From the NCBI GenBank assembly GCA_910575265.1, contig CAJTEA010000010.1, forward strand, positions 54,559 to 118,558: DNA of 64,000 nucleotides, written 5' to 3'. Numbering within the stretch: position 1 is the first letter of the stretch; each line of letters begins with the position of its first letter. A model generated the notes under the pieces. It worked only from the letters and a program-made list of their open reading frames with translations. It was not told where the DNA came from and did no database searches. Shown here piece by piece: positions 51,201-58,881 of this stretch. The position numbers and the translations under genes were made by a program. The DNA comes from Oscillospiraceae bacterium. GTDB lineage: Bacteria > Bacillota > Clostridia > Oscillospirales > Oscillospiraceae.

Positions 51201-51366
51201 TCGCGCCGTTGTAGTAGCACATCACCAGGGCGGCGGGGGCCTCCATGTCGGGCAGGAGGGCCAGCTGGAGCCGGGTGGTAAAGACCACGCCGAAGATGGA
51301 GATCATAATCACCGCCATCAGAGTGGTAACCTTGTGCCTGATACAGAATTTCGCGATACTGCTCAC
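48244..51366 (-). CDS. RND-family efflux transporter (AcrB/HAE1-like)
   Basis: A 1040-residue resistance-nodulation-division transporter that would expel substrates with proton energy. It has the typical twelve-helix plan with two large extracytoplasmic loops. Landmarks: KVTTLMAVIMISIFGVVF (first helix), the pump signature GGIAMGVGMIVDNSIVVLENIYR with an aspartate typical of the proton-relay helix, and the second-half MLAGTVVNSSIILVDYIRQRRE block. It is third in a TetR-TolC-like-adaptor-pump operon, 5 bases after the adaptor. Host appears monoderm, so the term efflux across an outer membrane is not assured; export to the surface is. Confidence 0.95.
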   Translation of the reverse strand: MSSIAKFCIRHKVTTLMAVIMISIFGVVFTTRLQLALLPDMEAPAALVMCYYNGATPSDMEELVTRPLESAIMSVSGVEGVQSTSSDGVSQLQITYVEGTNLDIAATKLREQFDRLSLPDGAMDPIIVNINIGDLMPSAMIALQGEDLASVQALAEDTVSPALERIDGVAQVTISGGVEQQIAVEVDPTRAAGFGLTNSYIAQILTAENLLFPGGDLRNGTQTLTVTTNAKLQTVEDVANVIIPLQTGGTVRLSEVANVVLETGDPEAVAKTDGVACVVLQVSKQSGANEVSTADAVVAEMAELQERNGAVVYTVLYTASDYINMAVNAAVQNIEMGVVLAAVVVFLFLRRWGATATIAVSMPVCILTVFVLMNVFHLTLNMMSLGGIAMGVGMIVDNSIVVLENIYRWSAEGHSRMESCVEGTREVFTSLTASTLTTVAVFMPLALTGGMAGMLFDDFCLTISFLILASLVIAITLVPLLCYFLLDEKKIHQHALKKAEKKARKRTAGKLGLGARLNQVYTGLLGYFVRHLWVGMLASVALVAVFVIACLNTKMVLMPEMDQGMVQVSISTPVGSEVRDTAAIADRVVDIAMENVPELESIYHLSQPESSTVGLVLTDKEDRSRGSTDVAHAMRELTRDIAGCEITVSASDMTAMMGGGADISVDITGNDYDTLVMIANDLAARISLLPDAVDVTTSEAREVEQVTVTMNRETASQYGLTAATVGAAVRSELSGSTATTVTISNKELDVVVRGDGKAAESLDALKSMAIPSAFGGTVPLSSVANVNIELAPQSITRVDQSRQISVTGDTISGDTTAITREINSILDSYTLPDGYAAEISGAYEDMMKSFGDLLLALIVALGLVYFVLASQFESFVMPVIVMMILPVAFTGALFALPLTGRDLSMISLVALIMLAGTVVNSSIILVDYIRQRREQGESRVDAILHACPLRIRPVLMTALTTILALVPMALGMAEGAAEMMSDMSITMISGMVVSTIITLLFTPVYYSVIDNLSNLFRRKKKADPPAPPPGEEEAVPAAAE

Positions 51367-51371
51367 TGGCT

Positions 51372-52574
51372 TCAGCCCTCCCCGGAGACGACGCGCACCG
51401 CGTCGCCGTCAGACAGATAGGCCTGGCCTACGGTGACCAGCAGCTCACCGCCCTCCAGGCCGGAGGTAACCTCGGTAACGCCGTTGCCCGTCAGGCCGGT
51501 GGTAATGGCCGCGTAGCGGGCGGCGCCGCCCTCGCCGGCGAGATCGTCCACGACAAAGACATACTGCTGGCCGTTGCTGGTGAGGATGGCCTCGGTGGGG
51601 ATGATGATGGTATCTGTTGACGTGTCGGTGCGGAAGGACACATCGGCGAACATGCCGGACATCAGCCCCTCCACATCCTCCAGTATGGAGATGTTGACGC
51701 TGTACAGCTTGGTCTGCATGTTGGCGGTGGCCTCGATCTTCCGGATGGCGCCCACCAGCGTCCGGTCCAGGGCGGTGATGGTGATGTCCACCTCATCTCC
51801 CTCAGCCAGCTTGGGCACCAGGGCCTCAGAGACGGATACCGCCACCTCCAGCTGATCCACCCCCTCGATGACGGCCACCGGGGCGGTGGGGCCCACATAG
51901 CTGCCCTCCGCCGCGTTCAGGGCGATGACCGTGCCGGAGACAGGAGTAATCACGTTGCCCCGGGAATCCACATTCTGGAGCACGGCGGACAGCTGCTCCA
52001 TATTGGACATATAGCTCTGCATCCCCGCCTCCAGTTGAGCCAGGGTGGAGGTTTTCTGAGCCTGGGCGGTCTGAAGGGACAGCTCCGCCTGGTCGATCTC
52101 CAGCTGGGAGGCGGCCCCGATCTCAAACAGGGCCTTCAAATCGTTGACATTCTTTTCCGCCAGGGCGATCTGGCTGTCGAAGATAGCGGCCTGGTCCTGA
52201 TAGCTCTGGACGGCGGAGTGATAGCTGATGCTGGCCGCGTTGTAGGAGGACAGGGTGCTGGCCATGTCCAGGGTACACAGGGCCTGCCCAGCGGTGACAG
52301 AGTCTCCCACCTCCACATAAAGGGCGGTGCACTCGGCCTGAGCGGACACAAAGACGGATTCCTGCCCGTCGGTGACTACCCGGCCAGACACCTTGTTTTC
52401 GGTGGAGATGGTGTCCACCCGCACCTCCTGGACCTGCACCGCCACACCGGCGGAGGGCTGTTCCTCCTTCTGAGAGCTGTCCGACCCGCCGCCTCCGCCG
52501 GAGGATTGACAGGCGGTAAGGCTCAGGGCCAGCGCGGCGGCCAGGGCCAGGGAAAAAATACGTTTCTGCTTCAT
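51372..52574 (-). CDS. RND adaptor (membrane fusion) lipoprotein
   Basis: A 400-residue adaptor of the HlyD/AcrA type anchored as a lipoprotein: MKQKRIFSLALAAALALSL with lipobox LTAC-Q, then a Gly/Ser-rich linker. It has a split barrel-sandwich domain (VFVSAQAECTALYVEVGDSVTAGQALC and GNVITPVSGTVIALNAAEGSYVGP) flanking a helical hairpin (about 110-185), then a beta-barrel domain with VDITITALDRTLVGAIRKIEA. Adaptors link the inner-membrane pump to the outer channel. It lies between the TolC-like gene (14 bases away) and the pump. ATG at 52574 after AAAGGAGG. Confidence 0.94.
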   Translation of the reverse strand: MKQKRIFSLALAAALALSLTACQSSGGGGGSDSSQKEEQPSAGVAVQVQEVRVDTISTENKVSGRVVTDGQESVFVSAQAECTALYVEVGDSVTAGQALCTLDMASTLSSYNAASISYHSAVQSYQDQAAIFDSQIALAEKNVNDLKALFEIGAASQLEIDQAELSLQTAQAQKTSTLAQLEAGMQSYMSNMEQLSAVLQNVDSRGNVITPVSGTVIALNAAEGSYVGPTAPVAVIEGVDQLEVAVSVSEALVPKLAEGDEVDITITALDRTLVGAIRKIEATANMQTKLYSVNISILEDVEGLMSGMFADVSFRTDTSTDTIIIPTEAILTSNGQQYVFVVDDLAGEGGAARYAAITTGLTGNGVTEVTSGLEGGELLVTVGQAYLSDGDAVRVVSGEG

Positions 52575-52587
52575 GGAGCGGCCTCCT

Positions 52588-53973
52588 TTAATTTATAATG
52601 CCGTAGTCCACGGCCCAGCGGTAAGTGTTGTAGGAGGAAAACAGGTCGTTCTCCGCGCCGGCCACCGTCTCACGGGCCTCCTTCAGGTCGTCCTCGGCCT
52701 CCAAAAGGGTGTTGGCGGAGATAGCGCCCTGCTGATATTTCAGCTGGGCGGCGGCGTAGCTGTCCCGCTTCACCGCCAGAGTGGTGCGGGCGGCGGCCAG
52801 CACCTGTTGGTAGTCGCGCACCTTCAGATACAGGTTGCGCAGGCCCAGCTCAAAGTTCCGCACTGTGTTGTCATAGGTGTATTTAGCGGCCATCCAGGTG
52901 TGTTTGACCCGCTTGTAGTTTTCCGTTTTCTTCTGAAAGTCCGAAGCGGCGTCGCCGCCCACGTTGTAATACTTCTTCCGCTCCTCCTTCATGGTCTCGG
53001 TGGCCTGGTAGAGATCCCAGCTGTTCTCCTTGGCGGTCTCCAGATCCTGCTCCAGGTTCATGCTGTCCAGCTCCTCCTGAGTTACGGTGGGCAGGGGGCT
53101 CATGGATATCTCCCCCGTAATCTCCGCCCCGATCAGCAGCTCCAGCTGGCCTTTATAGGTGTTCAGGTTCATCCGCAGAGTGGACAGGCCGCTGTTCAGC
53201 GCGGCCCGGCCCGCCTGGGCCTCATGCAGGGTCAGGGAGGAGATATGCCCCAGCTTATAGCGCAGCTGAAGCTCCTCCAGGGCGCGGTCCAGGGCGGCCA
53301 GCTGCCGCTCCAGGCCGGTCTCCTGGTTCTCCATGGCGGCCAGGGCGATATAGGTGGCCTCCCCGGCCATGACAATCTGGTTTTGCAGGTTTTGCAGCTG
53401 CCGGATGGTCTCGGCGTTGTCCGCCTGCATATCGCCGTCCTTGATGGCGTCAAACTGCTCCCGGACGGCGTCGTAGGCCTGGTCCATCCGCTCATAGGCC
53501 AGGGTGCCGCTCTGACCAAACTGCACCATCATCCACTGGGCCTGGGCCAGCTGGTTGAGCTGAAGGCGCAGATCCTCCTTCAGCTTGTCGTAGTCAATCT
53601 CCTCCAGAATGTCCACGTTCTCCTGGATGGACCGGATCTGCAAATTGCCCTCCCGTATGCGGCGGTCCAGATTCTGAAAGGTGACCGCTCCCGCGGGGTC
53701 GGGTATGTACTCCTCCACAGGGGACTCGTCCTCTCCGTTCTCCGGGGCATCCTCATCCGGAACGGGGGCCTCCGTCTCATCCGATTCCCTCTCCGGAACG
53801 GCGGTATCCCCCTCCGGGGCGGCGTCTCCCGTCTCCGGGGACTGGTTTTCCTCCGTCTGTCCGGCGGAGCTGTCCGGGGCGGACACGTCCCCATCCGCCG
53901 CCAGGGCGGCGGAGCTCAGCAGGGACAGGGTCAGGGCCGCCGCCAGCAGCAGGGCCAAAATTCGTTGCTTCAT
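52588..53973 (-). CDS. TolC-family-like exported protein
   Basis: A 461-residue protein with a clear signal (MKQRILALLLAAALTLSLLS) followed by a low-complexity Asp/Glu/Pro-rich stretch (about 30-100), then a TolC-like arrangement of long coiled-coil hairpins: VTFQNLDRRIREGNLQIRSI, QLNQLAQAQWMMVQFG and, near the end, RDSYAAAQLKYQQGAISANTLLEAEDDLKEA. These are the outer-membrane-factor repeats that in E. coli form the TolC channel. Start at 53973 follows GGAGGTAACGG and overlaps the TetR stop by four bases. In an organism without an outer membrane it may span the peptidoglycan or act as a periplasm-like linker. Confidence 0.82.
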   Translation of the reverse strand: MKQRILALLLAAALTLSLLSSAALAADGDVSAPDSSAGQTEENQSPETGDAAPEGDTAVPERESDETEAPVPDEDAPENGEDESPVEEYIPDPAGAVTFQNLDRRIREGNLQIRSIQENVDILEEIDYDKLKEDLRLQLNQLAQAQWMMVQFGQSGTLAYERMDQAYDAVREQFDAIKDGDMQADNAETIRQLQNLQNQIVMAGEATYIALAAMENQETGLERQLAALDRALEELQLRYKLGHISSLTLHEAQAGRAALNSGLSTLRMNLNTYKGQLELLIGAEITGEISMSPLPTVTQEELDSMNLEQDLETAKENSWDLYQATETMKEERKKYYNVGGDAASDFQKKTENYKRVKHTWMAAKYTYDNTVRNFELGLRNLYLKVRDYQQVLAAARTTLAVKRDSYAAAQLKYQQGAISANTLLEAEDDLKEARETVAGAENDLFSSYNTYRWAVDYGIIN

Positions 53974-54602
53974 ACCGTTACCTCCATATGTTGCCGCGCT
54001 CCGGCAGCGCACCCAGAGCGGATCATCTCTACCCGAAGCCGTAAATTGTCCCGCTGCTGATCTCTTTGGGCGGGATTTCTGAGTGTTTCGGCGGCGGAAA
54101 AGGCCAGCGCCGCCATGGTCAGGAAAAAGACATGGTTGGCGTAGTCCCGGGTCGGCTGTTTCAGGCGGTCAGGGTCTACAACCTCCCACAGCCGGTCGGG
54201 GAGCAGTCCGGGACTGTCGGACAAAAAGGTTTGAAAATCCAGCCCGTGGTTGAGCCGCAGAATCTGAATCAGCCGGGTCAGCATAGGGTCCGCGCTGACC
54301 GTCCATTGGAAAAATTCCCCGAACATCGTCTCAGGCAGGGTGAGCAGATCGCCCTGCCCTTCGATCAGCCCTGATCGAAGGGCGCTCACAAAATGCTCCT
54401 GCAATTCGCCCAGCAGATAGCGGACCATATCCTCTTTGTCCGTAAAATACTGGTAAAAGCTGCCTCTTGGAATGTGGGCCGCCGAGATGATCCGATTGAT
54501 GGATATATCGGTAAAGCGCGCCTGGGTCAGTTCCGCCCAGCAGGCGGCAATCAGACGGGTCCGCTTTTCCTTCGGCAGCCGGTAAAATGTCGCGGTGGGC
54601 AC
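53970..54602 (-). CDS. TetR-family regulator of the export operon
   Basis: A 210-residue TetR-type repressor. HTH residues about 10-55 (KEKRTRLIAACWAELTQA, ISINRIISAAHIPRGSFYQYF); the ligand-binding domain follows. It is the first gene of the TetR-TolC-adaptor-RND operon. A consensus promoter and an operator palindrome sit directly upstream of its ATG, so it likely autorepresses the pump genes until an inducing compound binds. GAGGGAG lies before the start. Confidence 0.92.
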   Translation of the reverse strand: MPTATFYRLPKEKRTRLIAACWAELTQARFTDISINRIISAAHIPRGSFYQYFTDKEDMVRYLLGELQEHFVSALRSGLIEGQGDLLTLPETMFGEFFQWTVSADPMLTRLIQILRLNHGLDFQTFLSDSPGLLPDRLWEVVDPDRLKQPTRDYANHVFFLTMAALAFSAAETLRNPAQRDQQRDNLRLRVEMIRSGCAAGARQHMEVTV

Positions 54603-54615
54603 AGTCTCCCTCCTT

Positions 54616-54680
54616 TATGACAGGTCGTCGTAATATGACAGTCTGTCACAAATTATACGCGGACACACCCGGGCTGTCAA
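54616..54680 (-). promoter_or_regulatory. TetR-RND operon promoter and operator
   Basis: Minus strand: perfect TTGACA (54675-54680), 17-base spacer, perfect TATAAT (54652-54657). Just downstream is TGACA-GTC-TGTCA (54636-54648), and TATGACAG repeats at 54616 and 54634. Ideal repressor geometry. Confidence 0.88.
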
Positions 54681-54726
54681 GGCAAGAAGTGTGAAGCTTT
54701 TGTTAATATTGGCTAACCGCCTAAAA

Positions 54727-54760
54727 AACCGTCCGCCCCGGAGCGGGAAGCGGACGGCAA
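54727..54760 (-). terminator. terminator after putP
   Basis: CCGTCCGC (54729-54736) pairs with GCGGACGG (54750-54757), inner CCCG/CGGG, then TTTTTT on the minus strand. Confidence 0.88.
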
Positions 54761-54765
54761 AATGG

Positions 54766-56295
54766 TTAGTGGTCGTATTCCTCAAAGGCTTTAACCACGT
54801 CGGCCTCGGGGGCGGGGGTGGCCAGAGAGACCACCACAATGGCGGCCAGGGCAACCAGGAAGGCGGGCAGCAGCTCGTAGATGTCCAGCGCGCCGCCCAA
54901 GGGACGGACCAGGAATTTCCAGATGAAGATCATCGCGCCTCCGGCCACCAGGCCGGCCATGATCCCTTGACGGTTGCTCCGCTTCCAGAACAGGGCGCAC
55001 AGCATAGCGGGACCAAAGGTGGCGCCAAAGCCCGCCCAGGCGAAGGATACAATCTGGAATACGTTGCTGTTGGGATCCCGGGCCAGGAAGAGGGCGATAA
55101 TGGCGATTACGATGACAGTGAGCCGGGCGGTGAGCATGGTCTGCTTCTGGGTCAGCTTGACGCCAAACACGTTCTGTACCAGGTTCTCCGAGAAAGCGGA
55201 GGAGGCGGCCAGCAGCTGGCTGTCAGCGGTGGACATGGTGGCGGCCAGAATGCCGGCCAGGATGCAGCCGGCCACGACGGCAGGCAGGATGCCGTAGCTG
55301 GACAGCAGATTGGACAGCTGGACAATCACCGTCTCGGTGGCGCTGCCCTCCAGGAAGGGAATGCGGCCCGCGGCGGATACGGCGTGGCCCACGATGCCGA
55401 TAAACACCGCCACCCCCATGGAGATCACCACCCACACGGCGGCGATGCGCCGGGAGAGCTTCAGCTCGTTCTCGTCCCGGATGGCCATAAAGCGAACCAG
55501 AATGTGGGGCATGCCGAAGTAACCCAAGCCCCAGGCCATCATGGAGATAACGCGGATAAAGCCGTAGGGCTCGGCGGAGCCGGTGGCGGCGTTGTAGGTC
55601 TCACCGAAGCTGAGGAAGCCGGGCAGGGTTTTGGCGTGATCCAACACCGCGTCCATGCCCCCGGCCTGGACAACGCCGAATACCACAATAATGGCCAGGG
55701 CAACCGTCATGATGATGGACTGGATCAAATCCATAGTGGCCACAGCGGAGAAGCCGCCCACCGAGGTGTAGCTGATGATAACCACAGCGCCGATGACCAC
55801 CGCCGTCATATAATCCCAGCCGAACAGGCTGTTGAACAGCTTGCCGATGGCGGCCAGGCCGGAGGCCACATAGGGCACAAAGAAGATGAGGATAATCAGC
55901 GCGGAGATGCACATAATTACCGGCTTCTTCTCGCCGTAGCGCCTGGAGATAAAGCTGGGGATGGTGATGGCGTTCAGCTTGACGCTGTAGCGGCGCAGCC
56001 GCTTGGCCACCAGCAGGAAGTTGAGGTAGGTGCCCACAGCCAGACCGATGGCGGTCCAGCTGGCGTCGGCCACGCCGGAGAGATAGGCCAGCCCGGGAAT
56101 GCCCATAAGCAGATAGCTGCTCATATCGCTGGCCTCGGCGCTCATGGCGGTGACCAGAGGGCCGAGCCCCCGGCCGCCCAGGTAAAAGCCCTCGGCGCTC
56201 TTTTTCGACCGGCGGCCAATCATCACACCGGTGAAAATCACCAGACAGAGATACACGATAATGGTCGCCATAATGCAAACTTGCGCGGTAGTCAT
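54766..56295 (-). CDS. putP: sodium/proline symporter PutP
   Basis: A 509-residue sodium:solute symporter with about 13 membrane spans. It imports proline with sodium. Landmarks: GRGLGPLVTAMSAEASDMSSYL at the first half (sodium site), SYTSVGGFSAVATMDLIQS and the AGILAATMSTADSQLLAASSA block, all typical of PutP. The ATG at 56295 has GGGAGGAA upstream. The gap to a TetR gene on the same strand contains a palindrome and a hairpin, so a TetR protein may control uptake. Its presence alongside proABC and proS suggests active proline handling. Confidence 0.94.
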   Translation of the reverse strand: MTTAQVCIMATIIVYLCLVIFTGVMIGRRSKKSAEGFYLGGRGLGPLVTAMSAEASDMSSYLLMGIPGLAYLSGVADASWTAIGLAVGTYLNFLLVAKRLRRYSVKLNAITIPSFISRRYGEKKPVIMCISALIILIFFVPYVASGLAAIGKLFNSLFGWDYMTAVVIGAVVIISYTSVGGFSAVATMDLIQSIIMTVALAIIVVFGVVQAGGMDAVLDHAKTLPGFLSFGETYNAATGSAEPYGFIRVISMMAWGLGYFGMPHILVRFMAIRDENELKLSRRIAAVWVVISMGVAVFIGIVGHAVSAAGRIPFLEGSATETVIVQLSNLLSSYGILPAVVAGCILAGILAATMSTADSQLLAASSAFSENLVQNVFGVKLTQKQTMLTARLTVIVIAIIALFLARDPNSNVFQIVSFAWAGFGATFGPAMLCALFWKRSNRQGIMAGLVAGGAMIFIWKFLVRPLGGALDIYELLPAFLVALAAIVVVSLATPAPEADVVKAFEEYDH

Positions 56296-56411
56296 ACAAT
56301 TCCTCCCAAACTTGTCCAGCGAAACACACACGCTGAAAGCAGATTGCTGGTATCATACCAGAAAAAGAACCGGAACGCAATATAGAATAAACTCCGTACT
56401 TTAAAATTGAA

Positions 56412-56477
56412 AACAGCTTATTTCACCCTGTAATTCAAGAGAAATAAGCTGTACATTTTACAAAATAACATTTTGTA
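56412..56477. promoter_or_regulatory. hairpin and palindrome between putP and TetR gene
   Basis: ACAGCTTATTTC (from 56413) pairs with GAAATAAGCTGT, a 12-base-pair stem. Nearby TACAAAAT (56459-56466)-AAC-ATTTTGTA (56470-56477) is a perfect 19-base palindrome, a likely operator for putP or TetR. Confidence 0.65.
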
Positions 56478-56493
56478 CGTTCTTACAAACTTT

Positions 56494-57084
56494 TTATTTT
56501 TTGATCCGAAAGCCTTGTAAGAACATCGGCATCATGGTCCGGCTGTACTGGGTGAGGGAGTAGTCCCCGCCGGACAGGCACCAGTCGTAGATGAGGGCCC
56601 GCTCGCACAGGGCGTAGGCCCGGACCATCTCGTTTACGGTGACGTCTCCCCGCAGCTCCCCCCGCTCCTGGCCCTGTAAGACAATCTGCCGCAGCAGTTT
56701 ATAGTAGGTCCGGTTATGGTCCATCAGGGACTTGTCCCCCCGGGTGACCAACTGGGAGGAGTACAGCCGGGCGGCCAGGTCCAGAGAGATGGAGTTCTCC
56801 AGCATGGCAAACAGCTCCCGGTTCAGGTACATCAGCTGGTCAAAACGGTCCATCTCCGGGTCCATGACCTCGGAGAGCTCATCATATTTTCGGTCAAAGA
56901 CATCCGCCAGGGTGGACAGCAGCTCGTCCTTACCCTGGAAGTAGTGGTAGAAAGACCCCCGGGAGGTGCCCGACTCCTCAATAATCTCCTCCACGGTGGT
57001 GTCGTCGTAGCCCTGCCGGTAAAACAGCTTCCAGGCCGCGTCGATAATCTTCCCCCGGGTATTCCGGGCGGTTTTTTTGGCCAT
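56494..57084 (-). CDS. TetR-family regulator near putP
   Basis: A 196-residue TetR-type regulator. HTH about residues 5-50 (RGKIIDAAWKLFYRQGYDD, TVEEIIEESGTSRGSFYHYF), then a helical ligand domain (YLNRELFAMLENSISLDLAARLYSSQ). Start at ATG 57084 after GGGAGGGG; the longer frame upstream lacks a site. It is divergent from an XRE gene with two palindromes between, and about 200 bases upstream of putP on the same strand, separated by a hairpin and a palindrome. Control of putP is possible but unproven. Confidence 0.92.
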   Translation of the reverse strand: MAKKTARNTRGKIIDAAWKLFYRQGYDDTTVEEIIEESGTSRGSFYHYFQGKDELLSTLADVFDRKYDELSEVMDPEMDRFDQLMYLNRELFAMLENSISLDLAARLYSSQLVTRGDKSLMDHNRTYYKLLRQIVLQGQERGELRGDVTVNEMVRAYALCERALIYDWCLSGGDYSLTQYSRTMMPMFLQGFRIKK

Positions 57085-57103
57085 TATGCCCCTCCCTGTC
57101 CCT

Positions 57104-57174
57104 CCGCAACCGTCAGTTGCGGGAATTTCCAAGCGGACTTGATTGATTTTTTCCCTGCTTTCTCTATAATAGAG
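57104..57174. promoter_or_regulatory. divergent TetR/XRE promoter region with two palindromes
   Basis: CCGCAAC (57104-57110)-CGTCA-GTTGCGG (57116-57122) and CTCTAT (57162-57167)-A-ATAGAG (57169-57174). The second overlaps the plus-strand minus 10 TATAAT (57165-57170), with TTGATT (57143-57148) 16 bases upstream. Each suits a dimeric regulator. Confidence 0.72.
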
Positions 57175-57197
57175 GAAAATCAAAAGGAGGTCAAGAC

Positions 57198-57872
57198 ATG
57201 ACATTGGCGGAAAAAATACTCGCTCTGCGCACGGAGCGGGGCATGTCTCAGGATGACCTGGCGGAGAAGCTGGGGGTCTCCCGGCAGAGTGTAAGCAAGT
57301 GGGAGACGGCCCAGTCCACCCCCGACCTGGACAAGATCATCCGGCTGGCCGACCTGTTCGGCGTGAGTGCGGACCAGCTGGTGCGGGACGGGGAGCGCCC
57401 CCAGCCCCCGGAGCCGCCCCCGCCCCAGACGGTCTATGTGGAGCGGGAGCGGAAAGAGGAGCTGTCCCCCATTCAGAAGCTTGGCATTGTGATGGAGGTC
57501 TCCGGCGCGGCTCTGGCTGTCATCGGACTGATGGGAGCGCCTCTATTGATTTTTGCGGCAGTGGCCCTGGTCATCCTGGGTCTGCCCCTACTGCTGGTGA
57601 AAAAACACCCCTGGCTCATTGCGGGTTGGCTGGCCGTGGCGCTGAGCTGTCTGGTTCTGAACCCCTATACCAGCGTATCTCCCTGGGGGCTGATTGGCGG
57701 ACTGCGTTATCTGCGTTATTTGATCGTGAATCCGGAGATGAGATACCTCACCTATTATGCTGCCGCCGCCGTGGGGATTGTTCGGGGCCTGCTGGTCCTG
57801 GGGCTGCTTGTGTTCACCGGCCGGACCTGCGGCAGAGCCTGGAAAAAGAAACGATTTCCGGAGGAAACGTAA
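57198..57872 (+). CDS. XRE-family HTH protein with C-terminal membrane segments
   Basis: A 224-residue protein with an N-terminal XRE helix-turn-helix (LAEKILALRTERGMSQDD, LAEKLGVSRQSVSKWETAQ, DKIIRLADLFGVSADQLV) and, from about residue 95, four hydrophobic stretches. This membrane-anchored HTH layout is common in gut Firmicutes. The ATG at 57198 follows AAGGAGGTC. It probably controls itself through a palindrome overlapping its minus 10. Target genes and signal unknown. Confidence 0.88.
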   Translation: MTLAEKILALRTERGMSQDDLAEKLGVSRQSVSKWETAQSTPDLDKIIRLADLFGVSADQLVRDGERPQPPEPPPPQTVYVERERKEELSPIQKLGIVMEVSGAALAVIGLMGAPLLIFAAVALVILGLPLLLVKKHPWLIAGWLAVALSCLVLNPYTSVSPWGLIGGLRYLRYLIVNPEMRYLTYYAAAAVGIVRGLLVLGLLVFTGRTCGRAWKKKRFPEET

Positions 57873-57894
57873 AGCTCCCGTCCCGCCGCAGCGG

Positions 57895-57925
57895 AAAGGC
57901 CTCGTTTAAACGGAGGCCTTTTCGC
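57895..57925 (+). terminator. terminator after XRE gene
   Basis: AAAGGCCTC (57895-57903), loop GTTTAAACG, GAGGCCTTT (57913-57921), then TTCGC. Confidence 0.85.
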
Positions 57926-57946
57926 GCTTTTTTGCGCGTTTTCCGG

Positions 57947-57975
57947 TTTACAACCGCCCTATCCTGTGTTAAAAT
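57947..57975 (+). promoter_or_regulatory. yfbR operon promoter
   Basis: TTTACA (57947-57952), 17-base spacer, TAAAAT (57970-57975). Confidence 0.75.
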
Positions 57976-58007
57976 GGAACGACTTGAAAAAAGGAGCGTT
58001 CTAAACC

Positions 58008-58583
58008 GTGGCTTACAACTTTTTCCCCATGATCTCCCGGATGCGCTATATCAACCGCTGGGGCCTGATGCGCAACACCCAGCCGGAAAACATTCAGGAG
58101 CACTCCCATCAGGTTGCCGTGCTGGCCCACGCCCTGGCTGTCATTGAAAACCGCTACTTCGGTGGCCAGGTTGACCCCGGCGCGGTGGCGGTGGCCGCCC
58201 TGTACCACGACGCCAGCGAGATTCTCACCGGCGACATGCCTACCCCCATCAAGTACGACAACCCGGATATCCAGAGCGCCTATAAGGATGTGGAGGCGGT
58301 GGCGGAGAAAAAGCTGCTGTCCATGCTTCCTCCCGACCTGCGTCCCGGCTTTGAGGAGGCCGTTACCATCCCGGACCCGGAGATCCACGCCCTGGTCAAA
58401 GCGGCGGACAAGCTGTCCGCCTATCTCAAGTGCGTGGAGGAGCTGAAGGCGGGCAACACCGAATTCAAAAAAGCCAAGGAGCAGACCTACGCCGCGCTTC
58501 TGCAAAATCCTGTCCCCGCCTTAAAGTATTTTATGGACCACTTCCTGGACGGCTTTGAGCTGACCCTGGATGAGTTGAATTAG
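58008..58583 (+). CDS. yfbR: YfbR-like 5'-deoxynucleotidase (HD domain)
   Basis: A 191-residue HD-domain protein close in pattern to E. coli YfbR, which dephosphorylates deoxyribonucleoside 5'-monophosphates. Shared blocks are SRMRYINRWGLMRNTQPENIQEHSHQVA (first part: SRMRYINRWGLMRN, EHSHQV), ALYHDASEILTGDMPTPIKYD with the metal-binding HD pair, and AYLKCVEELKAGNTEF. The start is GTG at 58008, 11 bases after AAGGAG. It leads an apparent three-gene operon with an ACT protein and a PFL-family gene. Confidence 0.89.
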   Translation: MAYNFFPMISRMRYINRWGLMRNTQPENIQEHSHQVAVLAHALAVIENRYFGGQVDPGAVAVAALYHDASEILTGDMPTPIKYDNPDIQSAYKDVEAVAEKKLLSMLPPDLRPGFEEAVTIPDPEIHALVKAADKLSAYLKCVEELKAGNTEFKKAKEQTYAALLQNPVPALKYFMDHFLDGFELTLDELN

Positions 58584-58599
58584 AAAGGAACTTTACGCT

Positions 58600-58869
58600 A
58601 TGAAAGCCATTGTCACCGTCATCGGCAAGGACCGGGTGGGCATCACCGCCGCCGTGTGCTCCCTGTTGGCCCGGCACAACATCAACATTCTGGACATCAC
58701 CCAGACCGTTTTGCAGGAGTTCTTCACCATGGTCATGCTGGTGGACACCGCCGCCTGTGAGAAGTCCATCGGCGATTTGACCGACATCCTGGCCCAGGCC
58801 GGCCAGGAGGAGGGGCTGTCCATCCGCATCCAGCGGGAGGACATTTTTAACGCCATGCATCGCGTTTAA
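58600..58869 (+). CDS. ACT-domain protein (UPF0237 type)
   Basis: An 89-residue single ACT domain starting MKAIVTVIGKDRVGITAAVC and containing HNINILDITQTVLQEFFTMV. ACT domains bind amino acids and regulate enzymes. This form is regularly encoded just upstream of PFL-family (UPF0210) genes, as here with 12 bases between. The ribosome binding site is GAAAGGAAC. The ligand is unknown; partner regulation of the downstream protein is an inference from conserved pairing. Confidence 0.92.
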   Translation: MKAIVTVIGKDRVGITAAVCSLLARHNINILDITQTVLQEFFTMVMLVDTAACEKSIGDLTDILAQAGQEEGLSIRIQREDIFNAMHRV

Positions 58870-58881
58870 GCGGAGGTAACT

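Noticed and set aside
47944..51420. Long plus-strand open frame opposite the RND pump
   Set aside because: His/Gly-rich shadow of the pump gene with no family match and no promoter.
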